A DNA stretch of 64,000 nt. Source: Ichthyophis bannanicus. Taxonomy: Eukaryota > Chordata > Amphibia > Gymnophiona > Ichthyophiidae. Below are positions 11,150-23,520 of this stretch, piece by piece. The stretch lies in assembly GCA_033557465.1 (NCBI GenBank), contig CM066031.1:1666936800-1667000799 (forward strand), read 5' to 3'. The notes below the pieces were generated by a model, which saw only the letters and a list, made by a program, of their open reading frames with translations, was not told the DNA's origin and searched no databases. The position numbers and the translations under genes were made by a program. How positions within the stretch are numbered: the first letter of the stretch is position 1; each line of letters begins with the position of its first letter.

Positions 11150-11600
11150 AATGACCCATTAGATTACTGCAGTTCATTATATGCAGGTCTCCCTCAGAGG
11201 ACCCAATGTAGGATGAAGACTCTGTAACTAGTGTCATCGGAGGGTTGCACCTGCATGATCATGTTTTCTCTGTGGTTCAGCAGCTACATTTGCTGCCTAT
11301 TAGTTGTTATATTTGGTTCAAATGGTTCTCAGTGGATTGGGGCCTGGTTATTTATCAAATAAATTTAGAAAGGTATGTTACTGAGCAACATCTACATTCA
11401 GCAGGAAAAGAATTGTTGGTGATCCCAGGGTTGGCAAAGGATGTATTAAGAAAAGCAGAGAACATACCGTCTCCATCCTGGGACTTTTTTAGTGGAATAT
11501 CTCAGCAGATGATATCTTACTATGCTCTAACTGTTTATAGTTATGACTATTAAAAATTTGGCTTTTCAGACCAGCAATCATGTCTTAGCTGGAAGCTAAA
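11150..11600 (+). mobile_element. decayed L2-type LINE 3' coding fragment
   Basis: Plus-strand text begins with DPLDYCSSLYAGLPQRT, the conserved LDYCN..L.GLP box of the L2 RT C-terminal region, followed by a worn version of the DHV.PVL..LHWLP box (LHLLPISCYIWFKW near 11290). It has many stops. Confidence 0.6.
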
Positions 11601-11813
11601 TTGAAAAGCTAAGGGGAGAGCTGTTGGATGTGTGAGTTAGGATTTGATATGTTAATAAGTATTGAGAGAAATAACATTGTAACGCAGGATAATCGTGAGA
11701 TGGGTGTTGGGATGGTAAGAGGATATTGTAAATTGCCTCAGGTTGTGAAGGAAGACCAAAGAGCAGACACAAAAAGACTGGCGAATGTTCAGTTCAGGTG
11801 AACCCCTTTATTA

Positions 11814-11854
11814 GCCCCAACACGTTTCGGCTCAAAAGCCTTCTTCAGGGGGTC
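11814..11854 (-). ncRNA. hammerhead ribozyme-like motif (left arm)
   Basis: Read on the minus strand: CCCC, then the core box CUGAAGA (CUGANGA is the consensus), then stem II GGCU-UUUG-AGCC, then GAAAC, a very short helix III, GUU and GGGG closing helix I with the CCCC. All catalytic-core positions C3-A9 and G12-A14 are present. One extra A lies between A9 and stem II, as in the copy at 53.9 kb. Helix I is only 4 bp, so activity alone is uncertain. Confidence 0.6.
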
Positions 11855-11986
11855 TTTAGAGGGAGCGAACCTTTCCTTGCCTATGGTGTATACCAACCAC
11901 TTCTGTTGCTAGCAGTGAACACTGAATGCTGAAACAGAAGTGGTTGGTATACACCATAGGCAAGGAAAGGTTTTCTCCCTCTAAAG

Positions 11987-12025
11987 ACCCCCTGAAGAAG
12001 GCTTTTGACCCAAAACGCATTGGGG
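11987..12025 (+). ncRNA. decayed hammerhead-like motif (right arm)
   Basis: Inverted partner of the left-arm motif. CCCC-CUGAAGA and the first strand of stem II are kept, but stem II has lost a base and the GAAAC box reads CAAAAC, removing the essential G12. It is probably inactive. Confidence 0.5.
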
Positions 12026-12263
12026 CTAATAAAGGGGTTCACCTGAATTGAACATTCACCAGGTTTTTTTGTGTCTGCTCTTTGGTCTTCCTTGGTAGTG
12101 TGCAGGCACCTGCGGCTCTCCTTTGTTCCTCAGGTTGTGAAGGGACATGATAAATATTTCTGCTGACTTACCCTTAATATTTTATATAGAGACACAGATG
12201 TCTTATGCTCTTAGGGGGTAATTTTATAAAGACTTTGCCATGTATAATGCCTATTTCCATATT

Positions 12264-12425
12264 GTCCTATTAGACCAGTCCAGACAAGTGGGTTGTGTTC
12301 CCTACCAGCAGATTGGTGGAGACAAAGAACCAATTAAAAGCCCAGGTTTCAATGACATCAATCCTGTGCCTCTATCCGCCTCAGCTACCAGAGGTCCCTT
12401 CAGTATTTCTTTGTCTTCAGCAGAT
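12264..12425 (+). repeat. 5' inverted terminal repeat of second DIRS
   Basis: Matches the reverse complement of about 17700-17857 with scattered differences, including TAGACCAGTCCAGACAAGT, the segment around CAATGACATCAA and ACCAGAGGTCCCTTCAGTAT. Confidence 0.78.
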
Positions 12426-13439
12426 GGTGGATGGACTTTCTCCTCTCTATAGAAAATCTGAAGATTGGGAGGAAAAGAGATTGATTAAACGTTTGTGAAC
12501 GACCACCTTAAGCCCTAAAAAGGTGATTCTCTCACTTGAGCACGACATGGGAGGCTCCACTGGATTGTGGTCATTTTGGTAGCCATAGGAGGAGGGAAAA
12601 TTGGTTCATCTCCATGCCCTTATGATAAGGGCCTGTTGAGCAGCCACAAATTGGAAGAATCTGGAAGAGTACGGCAGCCTTGCACAACCTCAATGGCCCC
12701 CCCCCCTCGCTCTCTCCCGAGTTTGCTGAAGGCTATCAGAGGGATCTGTCTGCCAGCCACCATTCACACAGCTCAGCACAGATCCTATGCCTGAGACTCT
12801 CAAGGGATGAGTACCAAGGTTTGATCCTATCATTGTCTTTGTTGGGGGTCTCCTGGATCCGTCTCTGAGGGATGCAATTCGGGGTGGACTGCTAGTGGCT
12901 ATTGGTGCTGTGTTGGGGTTTCCCACCATTTTCTGCATGCATTAGTAACATTTTGGCCTATTGTGTGTCTGGGGGTCACACGGTCCTAACGCGCATTCTG
13001 CCCAAGCGGCTCATGTGGTCCTAACACGCGTTGCATCCAGCGACTCCAACATTTGTTTCTTTCCTAACGCCTTTAAGTAAAAGTGCAGTTAACACATGCT
13101 TGTGGGCCAACGCAGTCTTAGTGCATTCTCTTGTGATACTTACGCTAACGCTCTGTCTTCTTTCAGGACTTGCTGTTTGATCAGTGGCAGGCAAGGAGCC
13201 TCACTCTTCGATTCTGGACTCTGTCTTTCCTGTATGGCAGCTCCCTCTCTCAGCCAGGGGATGCAATTAGTCCGCCCTTACCTGTTTCAGGTCAGGAGGT
13301 GCAGGATGACACTAAGGGTAAGGATGCTCAGCCGGCCAGTGGCTCCAGTGACCGTGCTGTGTGCCGCCCTTCATTTTCTAGGGAGTCTATGGCAGCTATA
13401 CCCCCTGGTACCGGGAAATCTTTTCCAAGAGGAGAGCTT

Positions 13440-14200
13440 CCAGAGTCTAGATTGTCTTCCCTAGAGTTCTTTTCCTTTTTGCAACAGGCCTGGTACTTCT
13501 GGCATGGAAATTCAGACCCTGCAGCCTCTAGGTGCCCCCAGAGGCAGTCTCTTGCCAGGCAAGCTGAAAGTAGAAGCCCTGTTCAATTACCTTTGGCTAA
13601 GCATGTCTGTTAGGGACCTTCTCTGAAAATGAGAAACAGTTGAGAGCTATTCGAGATGTTGACTATGCCTCGTACCCAGATGAATTGTTATTGGGCTGTG
13701 ATGTGGTTGAAAACCTACTCTCACCTTCAGAAGGCTATGCAGAGGCCAGCATGATTTGCCTATTCCAGAAGGAGGAGTGGCGGCATTGATTTCCAGGGTC
13801 TGCCTTGAACTTGACAGATACTTCTGGCATGGAGCAGGAGCCAGAGCCGAAAGTACTCTTGCTTCTTCAAGGGGTATGAAAATCCACTACTGTTTTCCCG
13901 TTCCCGGGGTTGATCAAAGATATGATCCAGTCTGAGTGGGGCTCACCCGACTCCCTGCCTAAAGGGATAAGGGTCTACAAGAAGATCTATGCTCTTCCAG
14001 AGGAGGAGCGCAGTGAGTGGTTTGACATTCCCAAGATGAATGCACAGATCACAGCAGTTACCAGATTGACCACCATTCCCGTGGAAGGCAAATCAGCCTT
14101 CAAGGATGTTCTGGACTGCAAGGCTGATTCTTTGCTAAAGAACCAGTTTGCCGTGGTGACAGCGGCTGTTCTACAGCTGGGGGTATGTACAGCTTGACGT
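13440..14200 (+). pseudogene. gag-like remnant of second DIRS
   Basis: Frames at 13170-13613 and 13910-14197 carry FLQQAW and a segment with ALPEEERSEWFDIPKMNAQI and IPVEGKSAFKDVLD. They occupy the position of gag upstream of RT. Identification rests on order within the element and loose resemblance to DIRS gag C-terminal regions; the Cys-rich N-terminal module of the other two elements was not found. Confidence 0.45.
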
Positions 14201-14739
14201 CTCGAGCCCTTCTCCAGTGGATTCCGTCTCTTCCACCTAATGATACTACTTCTCTCTTTGAGTCAGCTATGGCCTTCCTTTCTGATGCCATATATGACCT
14301 GGTGCGTTTGGAAGCTAGGGATGGTGCCCTGATGACGGTGTCACAACATTTGATTTGGCTCCGTCACTAGGTAGCGGGGACATTCTCCAAAGCCCATTTG
14401 GCTCAACTGGCCTTTAAAGGGAAACTCCTGTTTGGAACCGATTTGGAGAAACTGATGAAAGATCTAGGTGAGACAAAATTTTACTGCCTCCCAGAAGACA
14501 GGGCCAGGGGTCTGTGCCTCTTTCTTGTCAGCCTCTGCCCGACCACCAAAGGTGCACTGACCTTATTCCCAGGAGTCTCAGGCTTATCATCACTACCACC
14601 CTGGAAAATCACCTTCCCCTGTGCTTCAGGGCCTCAGGCTCGTTCTCAGTCCTTTCGTGTAGCATTTGGACCCAGGGACACGGCCCCATCTAGATGAGGA
14701 CCCTCCCGGGCCACCCAGTGAAGGTTTGCGTGTCCATTC

Positions 14740-16330
14740 CCTAGTGCCTCTGGTGGGTGGCAGGCTTTGCCTTTTCCTACAGGAATGGGCCTGGGTTACT
14801 AAGGATCACTGGGTGCCATTCAATTCGGCTATGTCCTGAAATGCAAGGAGCCAATTCCCAATGCCCTCATCATTTCCCTTTGTGGGTCTGTGATCAAAGT
14901 TGTGCAATACGGACCACCTTGGATAAGTTGCTTCACCTAAAGGCAGTGGTGCCCGTCCCCTCAAGCAAGCAGGCAGATACTCTATCTACTTTGTGGTACC
15001 AAAGAAGGACAGTCCCTTCCAGCCCATTCTGGTCGTCAAAGGGGTTCGTGCATCACCCTTCCTTTCGGGCTCTCCACCGCCCCAAGGACATTCTCAGAGG
15101 TCATGGTAGGGCAGCTGCGGTGCCAAGCGATCTGTGACCAACCCTATCTAGACAACTTGCTCATCCAAGCCTTTTCCCTTTCAGAAGCATCTCAGGTGTT
15201 GTCCCAAGTAGTGTCATTTTTGGAAAGCCTCGACTGGGTGATCAGTCAGAAAAAGAGCCAGCTTTTACCTTCCCAGTCCTTGGAGTTTCTGGGAGCACAT
15301 TTTGAGACTCAAGTGGGCAGAGTTTTCCTGCCAGAGGAGAAAGTCAAGACTATTGAATTGCCTGGCAGTATTCTGCACGCAGCAGGCCCCCAGAGTCTGG
15401 GATTACCTTCAGCTCTTCGGATTGATGGCAGTGACCATAGAGATGGTCCCATAAGCATGTGCTCACATTACTCCAGCAGTCCTTGTTGACATAATGGTCC
15501 CCAAGTTCTCAGGAGTTTGAGTGCAGTCTTCTACTCATGTTGAGGGTGAGGTCCAGCCTATGGTGGTGACGGCAACCCTGTAATCTGAGTAAGGGCATGC
15601 TGCTGGACGATTCTCCTGGATCCTGCTGACAGGTGCCAGTCACTTGGACAGGAGCTCGTTGCCGAGACCATACAGCCCAGGGTCATTGGAACCACAGGGG
15701 AGCAGTGTGGTCGATCAACTGCCTTGAGGTGAGGGCCATTAGGTTGACTCTTCTGCATTTCTGGCCTTGTGTTTTCAGACAATGCCTTGTTGGTGACTTA
15801 TGTCAATTGGCAGGGCGGCAGAGATGGATTTCCTGTTTGGTTAGGTGGAGAAGAACCTCCTAGCCTTGTTGGCTTAGCACATTGCCAGAGTGGACAATGT
15901 GGAATCCGGCACTCAATGAATCCTGGCAAGTGGGAGTTGAGTTAAGAAGCATTTCAGTTGATTCTGCACTGTTAGGGTCACCCCAAAATGGATCTGATGG
16001 CAACCCGCTCCATTGTCAAAGTGTGCCGCTTCTTCAGTCACCACATGGAGATGAGGTCTGAGGGCATCGATGCCCTGACCCAGCCTTGGCCCCATCAGTG
16101 GCTGCTGTGCATGTTTCCTCAGTGTCCCCTGGTTGGGGGTGTGATTGGGCATATAGAGCGCCACCCAGGCAGAATTGTTCTGGTAGTGCCGGATTGGCCA
16201 CGGAGAACGTGGTTGAGTTCCTGATGCAGCTCCTTCAAGCGCCTCCTCTTCAGTTGCCTCCATCTTGGGGGTCATTGCAGCAGGGGCCAGTCATCCTGGA
16301 GGACCCGACTCTCTTCTTGCTTATGGCATA
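14740..16330 (+). pseudogene. RT-RNase H remnant of second DIRS
   Basis: Scattered over three frames. RT opens with LCLFLQEWAWVTKDHWV, followed by YFVVPKKD. The active-site block reads PYLDNLLIQAF (LDD changed to LDN), then SLDWVISQKKSQLLPSQSLEFLGAHF. RNase H remnants follow, such as WSINCLEVRAIRLTLLHF near 15710. The C-terminal linker typical of DIRS follows (DALTQPWP near 16070, then PRRTW). Multiple stops and the lost catalytic Asp mean it is inactive. Confidence 0.72.
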
Positions 16331-16339
16331 GCTCTTGAA

Positions 16340-17340
16340 GAGACTGCTAGTGCATTTGAGCTACTCTCCAGCAGTAATCTGTACCATACTTGGTGCCCAG
16401 AGGAGGTCTACCAAGCTAGCATACATGTGGATATAGTGCCTCTTTGAGTGCTGATGTGGCACACAGCTCATGGCTCCTGAGGCGGCCAAGGTGTCCACCC
16501 TGTTGGCCTTTCTGCAGGATGGCCTAGAGAAGGGCCTCTCACTTAGCTCCCTGGTGGTTCAGGTGGCAACTTTGCCCCATTTCCCTGGTCCAGTGGTGGA
16601 CAAATCCTTGGCCTTACACCCGAACATCTCCCATTTTCTCCAAGGGGTTTGACATATGCGTCCTCCCCTTCAGTCTGTGATCCCTTCCTGGGATCTGTCT
16701 CTGGTGCTTGGGGCCCTAATGGTGGCTCCATTTGAGCCATTGATCCAAGCTACCTTGAAGGATTTCACACTCAAGACTATTCTTGGTTGCAATTTATTCT
16801 GCAAGGCAGATCTCCGAGCTGCCAGCTCTGTCTTTCCAGGAGTCTTATCTGTCCTTTTCAAATGAGGCCATTTCCATTTGGCCTATGCTTTCCTTTTTGC
16901 CTAAAGTTCTGCCTCGCTTTCATGAACCAGGTGGTTTGCCTGCCCTCCTTCTCTAAGGAGCAGTGTTGGGAAGGAGCAGTGTTGGGAGAAAGTTAAGGAT
17001 TTTTGTCTTGTGGATGTCCAGAGGGTGCTTCTCTAGTACTTGGAGGTTACGAATTCCTTTCGTAAGTTGGACCATCTTTTTGTTTGCTGGCTCACGCAAG
17101 GGTGATGCGGCAGCCAAGTCGCTGAATTAGGAGGCCATTGCCTCAGCGTATCTTTTATGGAAGCGGCTTGTTCTGGAGAGTCTGCGCGCACATTCTACTT
17201 GAGTGGAAATGTCCTTGTGGTCGGAGTGGAACTTGGTAGCAGACATTTGTTGGGCAGCAACATGGGCATCACTTTCCACTTTTATCAAGCAGAACCGCTT
17301 GGATGCCCATGTGTGGGCAGATACAGCCTAAAGCGCAAGA
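16340..17340 (+). pseudogene. tyrosine recombinase remnant of second DIRS
   Basis: Frames at 16470-16652 and 16656-16865 show KVSTLLAFLQDGLEKGLSLSSL and, after a stop, RPPLQSVIPSWDLSLVLGAL with PFEPLIQATLKDFTLKT, the core-binding to catalytic linker of DIRS recombinases (compare PHWDLNAVLNQFMLPPFEPM in the first element). The downstream catalytic residues are too worn to assign. Confidence 0.62.
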
Positions 17341-17401
17341 GTTTTGCGAGCTGCTGTATCTTCTTCTTACCCATTGTTGTTGTACCTTTGGTACATCCCA
17401 C

Positions 17402-17490
17402 TTGTCTGGACTGGTCTAGCAGGACCATATGGCAGGTACCATTTTACTTACCAGATAATGTCCTTTCCTTGAGTCTTGCTAGACCAGTCT
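17402..17490. repeat. ICR of second DIRS
   Basis: The first part (about 17402-17430) is the reverse complement of the element's 5' terminus near 12268-12300. The second part (17443-17485) is the reverse complement of its 3' end at 17840-17882. The two are separated by about a dozen bases. Confidence 0.75.
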
Positions 17491-17699
17491 GGGGCCCACT
17501 CCTGAAACTGTACTTGCTCTGTTCTACTGCTGTGGAACCCTTGGGTCTTAGCATGATTCTGTATTTGACTCTGCTGGCTCACCTTCTACAGACAGCCTTC
17601 TATTTCTACATTCCTGTACATAGTTCTCTACTGTTGTTTACTCATTGTTTCCCACTTTGAGGTTGTTTTGAGGCTTGCTTTGTATCTCTCATTTGCTTT

Positions 17700-17882
17700 G
17701 GGATGAATACTGAAGGGACCTCTGGTGGCTGAGGTGGATAGAGGCAGAGGTTTGATGTCATTGAAACCTGGGCTTTTCATTGGTTCTTTGTCTCCACCAA
17801 TCTGCTGGAAGGGGAGCACAACCTACTTGTCTGGACTGGTCTAGCAGGACGCGAGGAAAGGACATTATCTAATAAGTAAAAT
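17700..17882 (+). repeat. 3' inverted terminal repeat of second DIRS
   Basis: Inverted partner of 12264-12425, with an outer extension (about 17858-17882) found again only in the ICR. Confidence 0.75.
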
Positions 17883-17892
17883 ATCACCTTTA

Positions 17893-18847
17893 CACATGGC
17901 AAAGGCCTTGTATAAAATTGTGCAGTGGTATATGCGTAACAAGATAAAACAGACAGTAAAAACAATATTCTACAAACTCAAAACAATACAACACCTAAGA
18001 CCCCTCCTTAACACACACGATTTCAGATCAGTAGTCAGTACACTCATCACCCCCCATTTCGACTATTGCAATAGTCTCCTAATTGGTCTTCCACTAAAAA
18101 GCACCTACCTATTGCAAAGAGCCCAGAACATATGTGCTAAGTTAATCTTGAAAGCTAGATTAACTGACCATGTGACCCCAATATTGTTAGAATTGCATTG
18201 GCTCCCTATAAACAGCCGAATAAAATATAAAATCTTACTAACACCCTTCAAACTCCTTAATGACATCTCACCTTCACACCTGTCCACACGCCCCATCAGA
18301 TACAAGAACGCGCAGACAAAATGCAACGCACTTTCTCATCATTGAAAAAACCATCAGAAAAATGAAGTCAACAACAAGCGTCAGGGCCTTCTCCTTTGCC
18401 GCACCCACTCTATGGAATGAACTCCCACTAACCCTTCGTTTGATGAAAGACCTTCATCAATTCAAAAGAGAACTCAAAACCTACCTCTTCACAAACCATT
18501 TTGAAATCCCCTACCAACAGAGCACCTTCCCCCAACAATCACAGAAGCATACCCACATGACTCAAGATATAACAAATGACTAACACTGCCAGACCTCTCG
18601 CTAATAACTCATTTATTTTCTGCAAAATGTCTTATGCAAACTGTTGTTGACGATCCTTGTGAATAGTTCTTTGTAAATAGTTACAAATAGTTGTATTACT
18701 GTTCCATGTAGTATTATTTGTACATAGTTCCAAACACCGTTCTATGTAAAGTATACACTAGTATACAAAATTGTTAATTGTTTCATGTAAACCGCCCTTG
18801 ATCTCTGGAAGAGGCGGTATAGAAGAAACTGATAAATAAATAAATAA
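17893..18847 (+). mobile_element. L2-clade LINE, 3' end fragment
   Basis: A 5'-truncated copy. The frame at 17896-18345 contains TLITPHFDYCNSLLIGLP, RAQNICAKLI and TPILLELHWLPINSRIKYKI, then after a frameshift SFAAPTLWNELPLTLR and FKRELKTYLF. These are the C-terminal RT-associated boxes of L2 LINEs. The 3' UTR ends with an AGGCGGTATAGAAG-type motif and (ATAA)n at 18830-18847. It starts right after the second DIRS element ends. Confidence 0.85.
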
Positions 18848-19599
18848 GATAGCATATACTTATATGCATGCCGAGCAAAGGTGTTCGTGGTGCAGAGTTG
18901 TAATGTACATTCATATTTTAGAAAATTTGTGAGCACATGCATGTCTCAGAGCAGGTGTAAATGTCATCATCAATATTAGTGCACCACTGGACCTAGATCT
19001 GGGATCCTGTTTTATAAAGACACTGGACAGATATGTTACTTTTATGAAAAATAGAGTTCAAAATGGACACCTTTTAGGACTTCATACCTAGATGTCTTGT
19101 GTGTAAGACCCTATAAACATAATCAACATATTGATTTTTTTTTCTACTATAAAGAAATGAGCAAACACTGTTAATCATATTCACTGAACACTGATGAATA
19201 TTTCACATCAGCCTATCTTTCACCTAATGTTCCTCAGTGGCTGCCTATAACAGCTGGTGACACTTTGTTCCAGTGCTGTGGGCCTGCTACTGAGCATGAA
19301 CAGCAGTGAGTCGGTGCTTTACAAGTTACATGCAGAAGGGGCACAAAGAGTTGTATGTGGTATTGTAGGCACAGAGACCGGGTGAGAAGGTAACTGACCA
19401 GTGAGCATGACAGTGAACATCAGTGGATGACCTTGAACAGAGTAGCTAAAATTTTAGGGCCCAATATTCAGCAGTGGCAGCTACCACTGTTAAAGGGATG
19501 AGCCATTACCGCTAGACTAAAGACTCAGATATTCAGTGCTGGGGCCATATCCAGCCACTGGCATTGAATATCCAGGTCGGCCAGATAGCAGTTATGTTA
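18848..19599. other. intronic sequence, nothing recognised
   Basis: No gene or repeat was confidently identified. The phrase agggcccaatattcagc at 19459 resembles the ends of the MITE-like sequences at 20477 and 53043, so part may be an old non-autonomous transposon. Confidence 0.4.
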
Positions 19600-19795
19600 C
19601 CCCCGATAAAAGATTTTAATTCATATGATGATGGATTATGGAAGTGCAGCATATCACTGACTTTCTATCAGTTCAGCAAGGGCTTTTCAAATGATTCAAA
19701 ATGTGGCAGCTCGTCTTCTGATTAATGCTAAAACTTGAGAACATATTACACCAGTGCTAACTGATCTGAAATAGTTTCTGTTAGCGTGGAGGCCA
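19600..19795 (+). repeat. L2 fragment, left arm of an inverted pair
   Basis: Reads as a worn L2 C-terminal block (FQMIQNVAARLLINAKT-EHITPVL). It matches the reverse complement of 20980-21175 over nearly its whole length, with an estimated 80-90 percent identity by eye. Confidence 0.65.
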
Positions 19796-20476
19796 ATTCA
19801 GTTCTGTGTGTCCCCGGGCCGTCCAGGTGTCCAGAATCTGCACCCGATTCCGATCCCACAGGGGCTAGACATCCCCACAGGATCAGAATATGGTGCAGAC
19901 GGACCAGCCGTGCCCCATTTCTGGGCCCCGAGATGTATAGCAATCTACCCAGATAGCTCAGCCAGGCTCCTGAGTCCTGCATGGAGCTGCAGGGCCGTGG
20001 CGTCCTGTTGCCATGGCACCGCAGCTCTGTGTAGGAACCACAATCCCCGGCAGCCCTGAGAAGTTCCTTTTCCTGCCTCCCGACCCCCAATCGGGCCTGC
20101 CGTGGCTAGGTCAGGCCGCAGGGAACCCCCTGCACACCCTCACCTTCCTTTCCAGGCCTGGCTGTGTCATCTGGCTCCCTTTAGGGGGACCTATTCCATC
20201 TCCGAGGTGGAATAAGTCCCCCATCCAATCTGCCAAGCTCAGAATAAGTCCTGTATGTTGGGGGTCAGGTTCCCACCCACTTCCTGCCCTCGCCCTTCCT
20301 CCTTCAGCCCGCCCCCTCCCGCCCAGAAACCAAGCTCCCTGCAAATTTTGGATCTACATGCGGGGAACTCTTTGTTCAGAATCGCAACCTGGCATTTAAT
20401 GGGGCTGGATGTCTGGATCGGAAGTCCAGCCCCGCTAAACGCGGGTCAGACTCTACCCCATAGTGAATACAATTTG

Positions 20477-20970
20477 AGGGGATATTCAATATGATTAACA
20501 CGTTTAGCAGATGTGTTAACTGTGTTAATCTTGGTCACCGGGATATAAAGCAGCATAAATGTGGTTAGTGCCGCTGAATATCCACGAGTGCCGCTACTGC
20601 GCACCCCAATGCTAGCCAGCTAGCATCAGCGGCATTCTGTGGGCAGAGTAGAGGCAGTAGCCAATGATAACCAGACAGCTGCGATATTCAGCTGCTGCGC
20701 GGTTAGCTTCTGTGACAAAAGTTAGGCCACCATTTCAGTGCCTAACTTTCACCGCTCAGCGATAACCAGGCAGTGGCTGAATATCACCGCTGCCTGGTTG
20801 TCACCGGGTGCTACCTCCACTCCGCCCCCTGGGATGTCCCAGTGCTAGCCAGCTAGCCATTGAGGTGTGCAGGAGCAGCACCCGTGATATTCAGCGGCAC
20901 CGCTGAATATCCCGGTGACCACGATGAATGCAGTTAGCAGATCTGCTGATCATGTTGAATATCCCCTCCT
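20477..20970. mobile_element. non-autonomous DNA transposon with long inverted ends
   Basis: The left end (ggggatattcaatatgat) and the right end (reverse complement ggggatattcaacatgat) start an inverted repeat of about 100 bp that extends through a GGTCACCGGGATAT block on each side. The interior is non-coding, with repeated GCTGAATATC words. The target duplication is not clear, so the superfamily is not assigned. Confidence 0.6.
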
Positions 20971-20979
20971 TAAATTTTG

Positions 20980-21175
20980 TCCACAATGTAACAGAAACCA
21001 ATGCAGATCACTTAGCACTGTTGTAATATGTTCTCAAGTCTTGGTACTAATCAGATGATGAGCTGCCACATTTTGAATCATTTGAAAAGCCCTCTCTGAA
21101 CTGGCAAAAAGTCAGTGATAATGCTACATTTCCATAATCCATCAGCGTGCAAATTAAAATCTTTTAGTCGGCACA
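20980..21175 (-). repeat. L2 fragment, right arm of an inverted pair
   Basis: Reverse-complement partner of 19600-19795; see that entry. The arms have matching breakpoints, ending near AAAGATTTTAAT and TTTCTGTTA. Confidence 0.65.
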
Positions 21176-21417
21176 GCAGGCATAACTTAAAAAATGCATT
21201 TTTGATCAAGTGTCAAATATAGGCCTGAAAGGATAGATCAGCATGAATGATTATGCCATCACTCCTATTGGCAGCTTTGCATGTTGCTGTACCTTTAATT
21301 GCTCCAGCTATGGAGATTTTGTAGTACCCAAGCTTTTTTTAGATGAGACTATTTTTTGGAAAAAAGGTCAAAAATGTAAACTCTCTCTTTTCAAATAATC
21401 ATGTTCTTCCATTCTAG

Positions 21418-21939
<522 letters not shown>

Positions 21940-23520
21940 TAAACATTCATTTTACCAAAGTAGATTGTTCTAGACCAAATAACTGTGTGTGTTTATTAGC
22001 AAGCCTGTTCTTCAAATAGCGAGTTGGCAAGAAATTTTTTTAAAGCAACTTCTTTGGTCTATGCAAACGTGTTCTAAGGAATTAATTGGATATTTGAGTC
22101 TACCACGTTGGGTATCCTTGGGTAATTTACTATGTTAAAAGAAAGCTCTTCATATATTCACTTTGTATCAGAACTCATTCATGCTTGAAAATAAATATCT
22201 TTGAGGCAGAAATGTGGTTACACACAGTTGTCCAATTACCCAAAACAGCCATAAATACACTGAACAGAAACCTTGTGGAACATTAAAAAGAGCTTAAAAC
22301 TAGGCAGACTGATATTCAGAGCAGCAAAAGACTTAGTTACTACCAGCTGTGACTAGAATTTCAATCATGCCAGTTTCTGAGACCAAAAATATTAGATGTG
22401 AAGCTCTCTCCACTATTGTCTTATCACATCTTTTCTCCACCCTGTCTTCTAAAACTGTTGATGAGGCTATAGTTTTCTATAATACTTCACTCTCCTCTGC
22501 TCTGGATGCTCTTGCTCCACCTATGCCACGTCCTGTGAGGCGCACTATACCTCAGCCTTGGCTGTCTTCAGCTACCCATTATCTACACTCCTGTGCCCAC
22601 TCAGCTGAGCGCATTTGGCTCAAATCCCGCACCCTTTCTGACTTTCTTCACTTTGGATTCATGCTTACCTCCTTCCAGTCAGCCATAGCACTCACCAAGC
22701 AAAACTACTATATCCATCTGACTAACTCTCTTGCTTCTGACCCTTTCCACCTCTTTTCAACTCTCTTCTCAAGACACCTCCACCTTCAACCCCTCCTTCC
22801 CTTACTGCCCAAACCCTAGCCGACTATTTCTATGATAAAGTCCACAAAATTACACTACAATTCCCCACAAGATCAGCTTCATCCCCTCTTCAATATCAAC
22901 TTTTCCGTCAATCTCTGCTGTTCCTTATCGTCCCTCCAGTCTAGTCCCAGACATCTGGGTCTTGCATCCCTTCTAGCAGCTTTGGAAACTGAGATACTAT
23001 ACTCCTTAACTCCATATCTTCTATCATCCCTTCCATCTCTCATATTCTCAACCTATCGCTCTCCACTGCAACTGTCCCAGCAGCTTTCAAGCATACTGTG
23101 GTCACACCTCTCCTCAAAAAAACTTCACTTGATCCTACTTGTCCTTTTAGTTATCATCTCATCTCCCTTCATTTCTAAAATTCTTGAATGTGCAGTTCTC
23201 TGCCGTTGCCTTGAATCTCTCTCCTCTCAAGCCCTTCTAGACCTACTACAATCTGACTTTCATCCCACTACTGAAATGTCTCTTGCCAAAGTCTCCAGTG
23301 ACTTGTTCCTGGCTAAATCCAAAGGTCTTTACTCAATCCTCATTCTTCTTGACATTTCTGCTGCTTCTGACACTGTTGACCACCACCTTCTCCTCAACAC
23401 ATGTCCTCTCTCGGTTTTAGGGGATCTGTGTTGTCCTGGTTCTCTTCTTATCTTTCCCATCGCTCTTTCAGTGTTTTGTTTTAGTGGTTCCTCCTCTACT
23501 GCTATCCCACTCTGTTACTA

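Larger units (their letters stand above)
11752..12127. mobile_element. palindromic Penelope-like/hammerhead-bearing insertion with 16-bp TSD
   Basis: A 376-bp insertion flanked by perfect 16-bp direct repeats CCTCAGGTTGTGAAGG (11736-11751 and 12128-12143). The body is a near-perfect palindrome (arms 11752-11908 and 11934-12089, spacer about 25 bp), followed by 38 bp of extra sequence. Each arm contains a CTGAAGA...GAAAC hammerhead-like block followed by a TAATAAAGGGGTTC segment. Penelope-like elements are known to carry hammerhead ribozymes in their terminal repeats and to form inverted terminal arrangements. Assignment to that class is an inference; no RT or GIY-YIG coding sequence is present. 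Confidence 0.65.
12258..17882 (+). mobile_element. second DIRS-type element, decayed, with ITRs and ICR
   Basis: Inverted terminal repeats at about 12264-12425 and 17700-17857 bound gag-like, RT, RNase H and recombinase remnants in DIRS order. An ICR at 17402-17490 joins the reverse complement of the 5' end (cccacttgtctggactggtc) to that of the 3' end (attttacttacc...). The sequence is unlike the element at 0.75 kb but the architecture is the same, so this is a separate, older DIRS family. Stops and frameshifts are frequent. Confidence 0.8.
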
